64,000 bases of DNA from an uncultured bacterium (GCA_905215525.1 CAJMQJ010000006.1:62001-126000); one strand, 5' to 3'. Counted from the first letter of the stretch, positions 46,662 through 55,014 are shown. Translations and numbers: made by a program. The notes: generated from the letters alone by a model not told the origin.

Positions 46662-47312
46662 CTAGCGCACGGCCTTGACCGCGGCCGGCAGATCGAACAG
46701 CGTATCGAGAACGGCCTCGCAGCCATCCACCACGTCCTGCGGCAGCGGCACGATATCGGGAACGGCAAAGACGTGGCAGCCGGCCGTGATGCCCGAGACG
46801 CAGCCGTTGCGGGAATCCTCGACCACGGCACACTCCTCGGGCGCAAAGCCCGCGCGCTCGCAGGCGAGCAGGTACATCTCGGGATCGGGCTTGCCGTGTG
46901 CGACGTCCTCGCCGCAGGTCACCGTCTCAAACTTGTCAAAGAGGCCGACCGTCTTAAGGTTGCGCTCGGCGGTAACATGGCGCGACGACGTCGCAAGACC
47001 CACGTGATAGCCCGCGGTCAGCAGCTCGTCTAGGCACTCGGCGGCGCCGGCCTTAAGCTCCAGGTCGGTCTTGACCATCTCGTCGCGAATCTCCTTGTGA
47101 CGACGATAGATCGCCTCAGCGGTTTCGCTGCTGTTGTAATGCTCCTCAAGGATGCCCATGACATCGGGCAGCGTACGACCGATAAACTGATGGATCAGCG
47201 CATCATCAATCGCGAATCCCAGCTCGGCCGCTCCCGCCTTCCACGCCTTGATACCCAAACGCTCGGTATCGACCAGCGTTCCGTCCATGTCAAAAATAAC
47301 AGCCTTGATCAT
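46662..47312 (-). CDS. HAD phosphatase, beta-phosphoglucomutase-like, copy 1
   Basis: This 216-residue haloacid dehalogenase has the nucleophile motif DMDGTL near the N-terminus (FDMDGTLVD), a helical cap, motif II ATSSR, motif III lysine and motif IV VVEDSRNG. This subgroup dephosphorylates or isomerises sugar phosphates. ATG 47312 has GGTGAGGGG upstream. A second copy at 50557-51207 shares most of its sequence and 53 of 57 bases of the upstream region, so the pair arose by duplication. It is transcribed away from larE. Confidence 0.92.
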   Translation of the reverse strand: MIKAVIFDMDGTLVDTERLGIKAWKAGAAELGFAIDDALIHQFIGRTLPDVMGILEEHYNSSETAEAIYRRHKEIRDEMVKTDLELKAGAAECLDELLTAGYHVGLATSSRHVTAERNLKTVGLFDKFETVTCGEDVAHGKPDPEMYLLACERAGFAPEECAVVEDSRNGCVSGITAGCHVFAVPDIVPLPQDVVDGCEAVLDTLFDLPAAVKAVR

Positions 47313-47363
47313 ATCGGTCCCCTCACCGGATTGCATTACTGCCACTCTACCGCACTTTACAAA

Positions 47364-47420
47364 CTTGTATATAACGTATATAGCATATTGCACTTTCGTT
47401 ACATAGATAGAAGTCTTATG
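47364..47420. promoter_or_regulatory. Conserved upstream block of HAD copy 1
   Basis: This 57-base block matches 51259-51315 at 53 positions. It contains TATATAACGTATATA, an AT-rich near-palindrome, and lies between the divergent HAD and larE genes. It is a likely promoter/operator for the HAD gene. Confidence 0.6.
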
Positions 47421-47479
47421 GCAAGTAACGCATTAGGATTATAGTTTTCGATCGAGTACTCAACGATAAGGATCGTTTC

Positions 47480-48358
47480 ATGATTTTAGACACCACGGCA
47501 CCCGCAGAGGAGCTTCAAGACAAGCTATCGGCGCTCGAACAGCTGCTTTTGGCATACGGGCGCGTGGCTATCGGGTTTTCCGGCGGCGTTGACAGCAGCT
47601 TTTTGGCCGCCGTATGCGCCCGCATCATGCCTACCAACACCCTCCTCGTCCATCTCACCACGCCGCTCATCGGCACGCCCGAGCAGGCTTCGTTTGAGCG
47701 GGCGGTTGACGGGCAGGCCGATGAGGGGCCGCATTTTAAGCTCCCCGTGCTCAACCTCTCGGTCGATCAGCTGCAGCTCCCCCAGGTAGCCTGCAACGAC
47801 GCCAACCGCTGCTACCACTGCAAGCGCGCCGGCTTTACCGCCATCGTCAACCATGCCAAGTCGCTGGGCTTTCCCACCGTCATCGACGGCAGCAACGCAA
47901 GCGACCGCGGCGACTACCGCCCCGGCATGCGCGCCGCCCAGGAGCTCGGCGTGCGCTCGCCGGTTATGGAGGTCGGCTTTACCAAGGACGAGGAGCGCGA
48001 GCTGCTACGCGCCTGGGGCTACCCCGTTTGGAACCTGCCGGCGGGAGCCTGTCTTGCCACGCGCGTCCCCACGGGCGAGAAGCTTACGCGCGAGAAAGTC
48101 GGTTTAATCCGCGCCTGCGAGGATTACCTGCACGATCTTGACCTGGCACAGGTACGCGCGCGCCTGATCGGCGGCTGCATGCATATCGAGGCCGCACCCG
48201 CAGATGTCGCCAAGATTTCCACCCTCGGCGGTGCCGCCGTCGACGACAAGGGCAAGACCCCGCTGCCCGCCGTTGTCGAGTCCGCGCTGCGCGAGCTGGG
48301 CTGCGACCATATCTCCCCCGAGGTCACCCCCTACATCCACGGCAACATGAACCTTTAA
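47480..48358 (+). CDS. larE: LarE-type sulfur transferase (nickel-pincer cofactor synthesis)
   Basis: This 292-residue PP-loop enzyme has SGGVDS at 34-39. Two cysteines in NRCYHCK (Cys111, Cys114) and one in PAGACLATR (Cys190) match LarE; the additional cysteines resemble the iron-sulfur LarE form rather than the sacrificial single-cysteine form of Lactiplantibacillus. LarE supplies sulfur to the NPN cofactor of lactate racemase and related LarA proteins. No larA, larB or larC lies in this window. AAGGAT precedes the ATG. It is divergent from the first HAD gene. Confidence 0.9.
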   Translation: MILDTTAPAEELQDKLSALEQLLLAYGRVAIGFSGGVDSSFLAAVCARIMPTNTLLVHLTTPLIGTPEQASFERAVDGQADEGPHFKLPVLNLSVDQLQLPQVACNDANRCYHCKRAGFTAIVNHAKSLGFPTVIDGSNASDRGDYRPGMRAAQELGVRSPVMEVGFTKDEERELLRAWGYPVWNLPAGACLATRVPTGEKLTREKVGLIRACEDYLHDLDLAQVRARLIGGCMHIEAAPADVAKISTLGGAAVDDKGKTPLPAVVESALRELGCDHISPEVTPYIHGNMNL

Positions 48359-48370
48359 GTTACGCCGTTT

Positions 48371-48420
48371 AACCTATCAAAAGAGGACAGGTTTATTTTG
48401 GCAGGTTTTATCTGGGGAAA
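48371..48420. repeat. GGGACAGG-type palindrome, copy 3 (diverged)
   Basis: AACCTATCAAAAGAGGACAGG followed by the arm TTTTGGCAGGTT and TTTTATCTGGGGAAA. The left arm carries substitutions, so pairing is imperfect. Confidence 0.78.
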
Positions 48421-48436
48421 TATCGCGGAGCCACCG

Positions 48437-48478
48437 CCTCTCTAGTATCCATCTAACTTCGAGAGACACTAGAGAGGC
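48437..48478 (-). terminator. Hairpin past the AlbA_2/GHKL gene
   Basis: Arms GCCTCTCTAGT and ACTAGAGAGGC form a perfect 11-base stem 14 bases beyond the stop codon. The arm resembles the TCTCTCTAA box found in ten copies in the promoter of the same gene, so it may also be a binding site. Confidence 0.6.
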
Positions 48479-48491
48479 AACTCGGCTGCAT

Positions 48492-50192
48492 CTACCTCTT
48501 CCGATAGCGGCGGTTGCGGCTCGTCGATGAACCCATTACTTCAATGAGTCCTTTATCCGCCATTTTTGGCAGATGGTAACGGACGGACGAAATCTTGACC
48601 CCCGATGCAACCGCTATTTCTCGCGCCGTCATATCCATTCCGGCGCTGAGAGCCTCCAGGATCCTATCCGCCGTCGAAGCTGACGATTCTCTGCTCATAT
48701 CGATAATTTCAAACGCGTCTTTGCCACATTTTGACAGGACATGTTTATCGACAAGGTCCCCGCAGATCAGGCGAATGTCATCCGAATCCCACTTCAAAGC
48801 CTCTCGTATTTTTTGAACATCGCATACGCACCCATGCTCCCGCATAAACATGAGTAATGTTTCCTCGCGATGCGTCAGTTCGGTGTCCACATGGCCCTGA
48901 ATCCACATGCGGTTTTCAGCAAGCTCCGCCCCGTGCCGGGAAAGCAGCACCGTAAACGAATCGGCCTTAACGATAAATTTCGGCCTGCCAAGCGAACGAG
49001 ACTCCATCTCGCGAATCATAGCCGGGATGCCAGATCCCTGACTTTCCGCAACAGCCCCCTCAGCATGCTCTAACGGCGTCGCCCCCATCAGACTCATGAG
49101 CTTTGGGTTTCGGCAGCGCGATTCCCCGTCCGCAAGATTGTCCACCGTCTTTCCGCCCCAAAGCCCGCCGGGGTTTTTGATCTCTATTCTGTCTGGGTAG
49201 ATATCGACGCTCACGGCCTGCCCCACAAACATGGGCGAATACTCTCGATGGATGCAGGCATTCGCCAAGGCCTCGCGCAAAACCTCCTGGGGTACTTCCC
49301 AATCTTCCCTTCTACCAGCGCCTCGCACTATCGCCGCTTTGCGCAAGTTTCGTCCGATCGCAGCGAGGGCATCTTCGATGCAAGCCGGAATCGGGCCATC
49401 GCACAACTGGCGGTCAATAAACCGGGGTTGCCCAGGAGCAGATTTTTCCACATCGGAATGAACGGCGACATCGATCATCAGCTTGGGATAGAACTGCTGG
49501 GGGTAAATTCCCGCCGACAGAAGCCCCGCGAGCTTCACATCCCCATCCTTTGTAGTGATATTGAGTCTGGCCAGCTGCTTTTCCAGCGTATCGGCCCCGC
49601 GCAAAACGCGCGGGGTCTGCAGCCGGCGATTTGCGATAATGGACCGCACGACATCCGGATCCAAATCCTCGACTGTTGCCTCCGAAACCACCGTACCGTC
49701 TGCATCACTCGGAAGCAACGCACTCTGTAGCTCATATAGCTCAGCGGGCGACATCTTGATATCTTTATCATCCACGCGCTTGTAGCTACCGTTCTGCACG
49801 CCGCGCGCGCCGATATAGCATGGCTTCGCTTTGAGCTCAAGTTCAAAGATGCGCACCAGAAGTACCTGGAGCCCGTCGACCTCGCCTCGATCAAGCTCAT
49901 ACCGCGGCGCATGGGTCACCACCGCCGCTGAGCCTCCGTCTCCGATACCCGAAACAAACTGGTCGCGCACCCTGTCGATAGCAAAGTTGGCAGAAGGAAC
50001 AAATCCTTCGGCTTCGTTCAGGCCCAAAATAATGAGCCCGCCCGCAGTGTTCGCAAAAGCACTCACTGTCTCCCATACGTCTGCACTCAATTTATTCGTG
50101 CAGGCTTTAACTTCTACCGATGCGTCATCGGTCCCCCGCCTGCGAAGGCGCTCAACGATAAGGCCAAGAGGTTCATCCAACAGCATTGGCAT
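48492..50192 (-). CDS. AlbA_2 / GHKL ATPase / winged-helix protein
   Basis: This 566-residue protein (COG2865-like) has an AlbA_2/Schlafen-type domain (about 20-135; ETVSAFANTAGGLIILGLNE), a middle region, a GHKL ATPase domain of the HATPase_c_4 type (about 305-395; REALANACIHREYSP, then IEIKNPGGLWGG, EGAVAESQGSGIPAMIREM) and C-terminal winged-helix segments (about 440-560; MTAREIAVASGVKISSVRYH). Such proteins are annotated as transcriptional regulators or RecG-like; the biochemical role is unknown. It is preceded by ten operator boxes, so it likely regulates itself. ATG 50192 is assumed; no clear ribosome site, as the boxes abut the start. No partner gene is adjacent. Confidence 0.88.
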   Translation of the reverse strand: MPMLLDEPLGLIVERLRRRGTDDASVEVKACTNKLSADVWETVSAFANTAGGLIILGLNEAEGFVPSANFAIDRVRDQFVSGIGDGGSAAVVTHAPRYELDRGEVDGLQVLLVRIFELELKAKPCYIGARGVQNGSYKRVDDKDIKMSPAELYELQSALLPSDADGTVVSEATVEDLDPDVVRSIIANRRLQTPRVLRGADTLEKQLARLNITTKDGDVKLAGLLSAGIYPQQFYPKLMIDVAVHSDVEKSAPGQPRFIDRQLCDGPIPACIEDALAAIGRNLRKAAIVRGAGRREDWEVPQEVLREALANACIHREYSPMFVGQAVSVDIYPDRIEIKNPGGLWGGKTVDNLADGESRCRNPKLMSLMGATPLEHAEGAVAESQGSGIPAMIREMESRSLGRPKFIVKADSFTVLLSRHGAELAENRMWIQGHVDTELTHREETLLMFMREHGCVCDVQKIREALKWDSDDIRLICGDLVDKHVLSKCGKDAFEIIDMSRESSASTADRILEALSAGMDMTAREIAVASGVKISSVRYHLPKMADKGLIEVMGSSTSRNRRYRKR

Positions 50193-50196
50193 TCCG

Positions 50197-50386
50197 TCTC
50201 TCTAAAACAATAGATTTATCTCTCTAAAGCTTAGTATATCTCTCTAACTTTAGAGAGATGAGCACCTTCTTTTAGAGAGATATTTAGAGAGATGTATCGA
50301 ATTCACTGCTAGATTACCTAAGGCCATCTCTCTAACCGATTTTTTCTTTAGAGAGACATTTAGAGAGACAAGCGTAATCTCTCTAA
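50197..50386 (-). promoter_or_regulatory. Ten-copy TCTCTCTAA operator array
   Basis: TCTCTCTAA or its complement TTAGAGAGA occurs ten times, at 50197, 50219, 50239, 50250(-), 50272(-), 50284(-), 50327, 50348(-), 50360(-) and 50378. Most intervals are near multiples of 11 bases (22, 20, 11, 22, 12, 43, 21, 12). The pair at 50239-50258 is a perfect 20-base palindrome lying in the putative -35/-10 spacer next to TATACT (minus strand, 50233-50238). Bound protein would cover the promoter. Confidence 0.85.
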
Positions 50387-50457
50387 CCATGGGCGCCGCT
50401 CTTTAAAGCGTACACATCCCAACCGTGTCCTAAGTTGCGGCGGGCATTGCCCCGCCA

Positions 50458-50505
50458 ACCCGCCAAAAGAGGACAGGTTTATTTTGGCAGGTTTTATCTG
50501 GGAAA
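50458..50505. repeat. GGGACAGG-type palindrome, copy 4
   Basis: CCCGCCAAAAGAGGACAGG, then the arm TTTTGGCAGGTT and TTTTATCTGGGAAAA. It lies just left of the second HAD gene. Confidence 0.8.
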
Positions 50506-50521
50506 ACGCAAGCGGGGCCAC

Positions 50522-50560
50522 GCCGAAGCTACCGTCATCAACCTCGGCGCATACCTTTAG
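50522..50560 (+). pseudogene. C-terminal fragment of a LacI-type gene
   Basis: The plus strand reads AEATVINLGAYL and stop. The intact LacI regulator ends ITDINLGAYL and stop (45011-45040), with about 24 of 30 bases identical in the last codons. The fragment overlaps the HAD stop codon on the other strand by three bases. It must be a remnant of a lost lacI paralog. Confidence 0.6.
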
Positions 50561-51207
50561 CTCACGGCCTTGACCGCCGCCCCCAGATCGAACAACGTAT
50601 CGAGTACCGTCTCGCAGCCGTCCGCCACGTCCTGCGGCAGCGGCACGATATCGGGAACGGCAAAGACGTGGCAGCCGGCCGTGATGCCCGAGACGCAGCC
50701 GTTGCGGGAATCCTCGACCACGGCGCACTCCTCGGGAGCAAAGCCCGCGCGCTCGCAGGCGAGCAAGTACATCTCGGGGTCGGGCTTGCCATGCACGACG
50801 TCCTCGCCGAAGGTCACCGTTTCAAACTTGTCAAAGAGGCCGACCGTCTTGAGGTTGCACTCGGCCGCAACGCGGCGCGACGACGTCGCAAGGCCCACGT
50901 GATAGCCCGCAGCCAGCAGCTCGTCGAGGCACTCGGCGGCGCCGGCCTTAAGCTCCAGGTCGGTCTTGGCCATCTCAGTGTGAAGCTCAATGTTGCGGGC
51001 AAAAATCGCGTCGGCGGTTTCGCCCTTGCCGTAATGTGCCTCAAGGATGTCCTTAACATCGGCATTCGAACGGCCGATAAACTGATGGATTAACGCATCA
51101 TCAATCGTGATCCCCAGCTCGGCCGCGCCCACCTTCCATGCCCTCATGTCCAAACGCTCGGTATCGATCAGTGTTCCGTCCATGTCAAAAATAACAGCTT
51201 TGATCAT
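50557..51207 (-). CDS. HAD phosphatase, beta-phosphoglucomutase-like, copy 2
   Basis: This 216-residue paralog of the first HAD gene has the same motifs (FDMDGTLID, ATSSR, VVEDSRNG) and about 80% identical residues. The cap helix differs most (DILEAHYGKGETADAIFARN against GILEEHYNSSETAEAIYRRH), which may mean a changed substrate. GGGGCC lies near the start and the upstream region is conserved. The gene is enclosed by two GGGACAGG palindromes in the same direction. Confidence 0.92.
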   Translation of the reverse strand: MIKAVIFDMDGTLIDTERLDMRAWKVGAAELGITIDDALIHQFIGRSNADVKDILEAHYGKGETADAIFARNIELHTEMAKTDLELKAGAAECLDELLAAGYHVGLATSSRRVAAECNLKTVGLFDKFETVTFGEDVVHGKPDPEMYLLACERAGFAPEECAVVEDSRNGCVSGITAGCHVFAVPDIVPLPQDVADGCETVLDTLFDLGAAVKAVS

Positions 51208-51258
51208 ATCGGCCCCTTCATCGGCTTGCGTTGCCGCAAATCTACTGCACGTCACAAC

Positions 51259-51315
51259 CTTGTATATAACGTATATATCATATTGTACTTTCGTTACATA
51301 GACAGAAGCCTTATG
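51259..51315. promoter_or_regulatory. Conserved upstream block of HAD copy 2
   Basis: It is 53/57 identical to 47364-47420, including TATATAACGTATATA. The match ends four bases before the palindrome at 51319. Confidence 0.6.
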
Positions 51316-51318
51316 ACG

Positions 51319-51370
51319 TAACCTGCCAAAAAGGGACAGGTTTATTTTGGCAGGTTTTATCTGGGGAAAC
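51319..51370. repeat. GGGACAGG palindrome, copy 5
   Basis: Arms AACCTGCCAAAA and TTTTGGCAGGTT with GGGACAGG between and TTTTATCTGGGGAAA at the right. It lies between HAD copy 2 and the nuclease gene. Confidence 0.87.
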
Positions 51371-51427
51371 GACCTGCGGCGTCTCCTGCTAGACTGGTAG
51401 ATTCGCAACCGATTACCCAGGAGCCCC

Positions 51428-52408
51428 ATGTCACGCAAGTCCGTCTACAAGCAAGTACTTTCCATCGGCACCGCCGTGGTGCTGGGGTTTGCGCTGTTCA
51501 CAGGGTCGCTCGATGGAGCGCTCAAGCTGTTGTCGCCGCAAAGTGATGAGCAGGCGGCGGCTCTGGCCGAGAAGCAAAACGAGAGTCCCAGCCGCACCGA
51601 CGACGAGGCGGACTTGGTTGCCCGGCTCGAATCGGGAACAGCGAGCTCCGAGGACTCTCAAAATAGCCAAGACTCTGGCGATGGCCCCGATTCCGCCGCA
51701 AGCGACACCGATGACGCTTCCGCGGACAGCGTCGCCGCCCCCATCGACGAGGTCGAAAACCCCGACCTCAACCGCGCCCGCGGTGTTTATCTCAGCAGCA
51801 TTCCCGACTACGCCGGCAACCCCTACGTTGCCCTTCGCGCCGACAGCACGCACCCGCTCGGCACACCGTCATTCACACTCGATGAATACGATCGTGCCAC
51901 CGAAGAGGGCTGCTTTAAGAAATTCTCCAAGCTCGACAGCCTAGGCCGCACTCGCAAGGCGCTCGCCTGCGTGGGCCCCGAATCGCTCGGTCAAGGCAAG
52001 CGTGGGGATATCTCGCGTATCCACCCCGCCGGATGGCACCAACAGCGCTACGACTTTATTCCAGGTCAGAGCCTCTACAACCGCTGCCACCTTATCGCTT
52101 GGTCGCTCTGCGGCGAAAACGCCAACCGCAAGAATCTCCTCACCGGCACGCGCTATCTCAACGAGACAGGCATGCTGCCGTTTGAAGAGCAGATTCTCGG
52201 CTATATCCGCGATACGGGCAACCATGTGCTCTACCGCGTCACGCCCATGTATAACGAAGAGGAACTTGTCTGCCGTGGCGTACGCCTTGAGGCGCAATCG
52301 GTCGAGGACCACGGCAAGACGCTGTGCTTCCATGTGTACTGCTACAACCTGCAACCGCATGTGCAGATTGACTACGCCACCGGCAAAAACCAAGCCAACG
52401 GGGACTAA
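51428..52408 (+). CDS. Secreted DNA/RNA non-specific endonuclease
   Basis: This 326-residue protein has an N-terminal signal/anchor helix (about 10-26), a long Ser/Asp/Glu-rich linker (about 50-110) and a beta-beta-metal nuclease domain (about 115-315). The motif NRCHLIAWSL gives the general base His221, and RKNLLTGTRYLN holds the metal-binding asparagine (Asn235). It resembles streptococcal EndA-like DNases. The domain would work outside the cell on DNA or RNA. CAGGAG precedes the ATG. It is the only gene in its transcript; no immunity gene is seen, as expected for an exported nuclease of this type. Confidence 0.88.
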   Translation: MSRKSVYKQVLSIGTAVVLGFALFTGSLDGALKLLSPQSDEQAAALAEKQNESPSRTDDEADLVARLESGTASSEDSQNSQDSGDGPDSAASDTDDASADSVAAPIDEVENPDLNRARGVYLSSIPDYAGNPYVALRADSTHPLGTPSFTLDEYDRATEEGCFKKFSKLDSLGRTRKALACVGPESLGQGKRGDISRIHPAGWHQQRYDFIPGQSLYNRCHLIAWSLCGENANRKNLLTGTRYLNETGMLPFEEQILGYIRDTGNHVLYRVTPMYNEEELVCRGVRLEAQSVEDHGKTLCFHVYCYNLQPHVQIDYATGKNQANGD

Positions 52409-52430
52409 CCACAATCCATAACCCAAGGCA

Positions 52431-52468
52431 AAAACCACCACCGAGGGACGGCCCCTTGGTGCTTTTTT
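52431..52468 (+). terminator. Nuclease terminator with GGGACGGCCCC core
   Basis: AAAACCACCACCGAGGGAC pairs imperfectly with GGCCCCTTGGTGC and is followed by TTTTTT. The core belongs to the GGGAC-type palindromes. The rest of 52469-52688 is AT-rich and has no other gene. Confidence 0.7.
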
Positions 52469-52688
52469 CGATAACGGCTATGCCGCATCCTGAACCGAAT
52501 AGACTCCGCACGGCCTCTATCCCCTACAGCATCGCGCCAAAGTCGCTGATTTCGAACAGGCGCCCAAGGCAGCAGAAGCCGCACACTAAATACGTAATTT
52601 ATTCTTTGCAATTACAATCTCAATAAGTTAACGCTGCAGAACAACGTAAAATAAAGGCAATTTTGCTTCAAAGTAATCAGGAGATACT

Positions 52689-53447
52689 GTGACCAATCGC
52701 GTCAACGACTCATTTATTAAAAAGGACTGTGCCACCCCCATCTATATGCAAGTGGTCGAATATCTGCGCGAGAACATCGCCTCGGGAGCTTGGGAAGAGG
52801 CATCCAAAATCCCGTCGGAGGTCGACCTTATGAGCACGCTCGGCGTTAGCCGCGGCAGCATCAAAAAGGCCATTTCAAAGCTTGTTGATGAGGGTCTACT
52901 TGAGCAAATTCAGGGAAAGGGAACTTACGTTAAGTCCAAAGACATCTCTTTCCCCCTTACTGAAGGCCTTATCTCTTTCTCCGAGTCTTTAAGCGAGCAG
53001 GGCCTTTCTTTCGAAACCAGCATTCTCGATTGCAAAGTTTGCAAATGCGATGAAGACATCTCCAAGCACCTCGGCATTGCCGAAGGCTCCAATTATCTCC
53101 ATCTTGAGCGCGTACGCAGCGTTGAGGGCGAGCCCGTCATGTTTATCGAGAATAACATCAACATGGCGCTTGTCCCAGGCATAGAGACGGCCGACTTTGT
53201 CAACGAGGGCCTTTTTGCGATTATCGAGCGGCTCTCTGGCCACCAGATCGAATACTCGAAGACCTCCTTTGTGGCAAAGCTCGCAGACACCCAACGCGCG
53301 AATGCGCTCGGTCTCTCTACGCAATCCCCACTTCTTCAGCAGCTTCAAACAGTCTACCTGGACAATGACTCCGCAATTGAATATGCGCGCGTGTGGCTTA
53401 AATCCAGCAGATTTCAACTTGGCACCGTTTTTCAGCGCCGCCATTAA
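52689..53447 (+). CDS. GntR/HutC family transcriptional regulator
   Basis: This 252-residue protein has a GntR winged helix (ASKIPSEVDLMSTLGVSRGS, then IKKAISKLVDEGLLEQIQG) and a UTRA effector domain (about 90-240; YLHLERVRSVEGEPVMFIEN). HutC/FarR types usually sense a sugar phosphate. The GTG start follows AGGAGATACT. It is tail-to-tail with the PTS operon, so it is the natural candidate for the TAGACGTCTA sites found upstream of three downstream transcripts (inference). Confidence 0.92.
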   Translation: MTNRVNDSFIKKDCATPIYMQVVEYLRENIASGAWEEASKIPSEVDLMSTLGVSRGSIKKAISKLVDEGLLEQIQGKGTYVKSKDISFPLTEGLISFSESLSEQGLSFETSILDCKVCKCDEDISKHLGIAEGSNYLHLERVRSVEGEPVMFIENNINMALVPGIETADFVNEGLFAIIERLSGHQIEYSKTSFVAKLADTQRANALGLSTQSPLLQQLQTVYLDNDSAIEYARVWLKSSRFQLGTVFQRRH

Positions 53448-53493
53448 ACCTCTTGGGCGCGACAGCGTTGCTCCCAACAAGATTCCAAAACGC

Positions 53494-53523
53494 AAGAAGG
53501 CGAACCCGTGGGTTCGCCTTCTT
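53494..53523. terminator. Bidirectional terminator
   Basis: Arms AAGAAGGCGAACCC and GGGTTCGCCTTCTT lie between convergent gntR and the TIM gene and serve both directions. Confidence 0.88.
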
Positions 53524-53534
53524 AGTAAGCGGAT

Positions 53535-54209
53535 TTAGTCCAGCGCGTCAAACAGCTCTGTAAGCAACGCCGCCCTGTCATCCGTAATCGCCAGGGCGCT
53601 CGAAATGCCGGTACCCTGCGCGCCAAGCCCGATCAGGCGACGAACATCGTCTCCACACCTGATTCCCGCTCCCTCCATGATAACGATGTCGGGATTAATG
53701 GACCGAACGGCGGCAATGGTCTCTGCGATGTAATCATCACCGCTTGTATGACCCGTACCCACCAGGCTGCTCGGCTCGCAAAGAATCACATCCGGGTTCA
53801 TTGCTGCAACCGCCTTGGATTCGGTGACACTATCGGCCGCAACAATGGTTAGAATCTCAAGCTCACGAGCGCGATCAATCGTTGCCGCCAGCTTGTCAAC
53901 GGCCAGGGGGTGTGCCGTGTGATTAAGAAAGACAGCTCGAACTCCCGCGCTCTTAAGCGACTCAAGAGGCGTCAGTCCCATTCCCTTTCCATCGCCGATG
54001 AGATCGGCGTGCTGCGCCGTTGGAATTGCAAATTTCAGATCCTTTGCAACCGCGCAGAGCTCAGGAACGGGGGCGGTCCAGAAAATCGAATGATTTCGCC
54101 CTTTTGCAATCTCATCCGTAAGGTGGGCCGCTGCGATCGAATCGTCGCCAAGCAGATAGGTCTTAGGACTGACCGTAAAAAGTGGCAGTTTTAAATCGGA
54201 ACGTTTCAA
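53535..54209 (-). CDS. Archaeal-type triosephosphate isomerase-like protein
   Basis: This 224-residue TIM barrel is shorter than usual bacterial TpiA (about 250) and matches the archaeal-type form. Catalytic residues appear as Lys16 (SPKTY), His97 (NHTAH) and Glu145 (CEPSSLVGTG), and the phosphate loop EGAGIRCGDD is present. It would interconvert dihydroxyacetone phosphate and glyceraldehyde-3-phosphate from the aldolase upstream. The start is TTG 54209 with AAAGGA 10 bases upstream. It ends the PTS operon. Some family members act on other triose or tetrulose phosphates, so the exact substrate is not certain. Confidence 0.82.
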   Translation of the reverse strand: MKRSDLKLPLFTVSPKTYLLGDDSIAAAHLTDEIAKGRNHSIFWTAPVPELCAVAKDLKFAIPTAQHADLIGDGKGMGLTPLESLKSAGVRAVFLNHTAHPLAVDKLAATIDRARELEILTIVAADSVTESKAVAAMNPDVILCEPSSLVGTGHTSGDDYIAETIAAVRSINPDIVIMEGAGIRCGDDVRRLIGLGAQGTGISSALAITDDRAALLTELFDALD

Positions 54210-54257
54210 GGGAACACGTCCTTTCCGACTAATACATGGCCTGCCAAACCGAGCGAG

Positions 54258-54611
54258 TTAGCTATTAAAGCTGATCTCAATGCCGGCCTCCAGTTTGGGA
54301 AGCGTGCTGGGCGCCACGAGAACAGTTCCGGGAAGCAGCTCTCGCTCACCATCGAACGCAATGGTCAGATGACCGAGTCCTCCCATGTTCTCATTTGCGG
54401 CCTCACCAAACTCCTTAATCGTGTAGACCTGGTCGCCGATAGAGATAGTGCCGCCCTCGACGAGCACGTTATTCTCCGTGGGGACCCCATCGTGAACGAC
54501 GCAAATGTCACGCAACTCCGCAGGAGCAGTCGGGCCAAACAAGACCACCATCTTCTCGTTGAGAAGTTCCTCAACAAACGAGCCAATCTCAGTGACCGTA
54601 ACCTTGTACAT
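54258..54611 (-). CDS. PTS glucitol/sorbitol-family IIA component
   Basis: This 117-residue SrlB-like protein has the phosphorylation histidine in ICVVH (His40, corresponding to His43 of Escherichia coli SrlB) and the family motif MGGLGHLTIAFDG. It takes phosphate from HPr and passes it to the IIB domain. AGGAG lies 7 bases before the ATG. It is followed by the TIM gene and preceded by the GutM gene. Confidence 0.92.
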   Translation of the reverse strand: MYKVTVTEIGSFVEELLNEKMVVLFGPTAPAELRDICVVHDGVPTENNVLVEGGTISIGDQVYTIKEFGEAANENMGGLGHLTIAFDGERELLPGTVLVAPSTLPKLEAGIEISFNS

Positions 54612-54630
54612 TTGATTTCTCCTATCTTAG

Positions 54631-55014
54631 TTACGCTGCAGACGCAGTCATCGACCTGTCAATAACACGAATAGCCTGGGCAAAAGCATCGTGATAGCTT
54701 TCGTTGGCCAAATGGTCCAGAGCCGTTTCGATATTCAGCCCCAGCATCTCGCCCATCTCCGAAAACTCCGGTTTGAGGGAGAGGCCCTTGAGCTCATAGC
54801 AACCGGTAATCACGCCGTCATGATCCACCAGAATCATCACAAACGCTTTTCGGCTAAAGCTAACCTTGCACATACCCGTGCCCAAGTATCCCTCATGATC
54901 ACGAGCGTGCTCATGGATAAGGATGCGAACCTTCCTCCAATAGCGATACTGGGTAAATGTCCCAGCAAGCCACACAAGGATAAAGAAGGCTATTGTAATG
55001 AGCGCGTTGAGCAT
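54631..55014 (-). CDS. GutM-family protein
   Basis: This 127-residue protein has an N-terminal membrane helix (about 3-22) and a soluble remainder with KVSFSRKAFVMILVDHDGVI. It is the GutM/SrlM type, an activator of the glucitol operon in enterobacteria whose mechanism is unclear. It lies between the IIB and IIA genes, as in known PTS-Gut operons. AAAGG precedes the ATG. Confidence 0.85.
   Translation of the reverse strand: MLNALITIAFFILVWLAGTFTQYRYWRKVRILIHEHARDHEGYLGTGMCKVSFSRKAFVMILVDHDGVITGCYELKGLSLKPEFSEMGEMLGLNIETALDHLANESYHDAFAQAIRVIDRSMTASAA

Noticed and set aside
50197..50386. CRISPR array
   Set aside because: The repeats are only 9 bases, occur in both orientations and have spacers of 2-34 bases. 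They fit an operator array, not CRISPR, and no cas genes are present.
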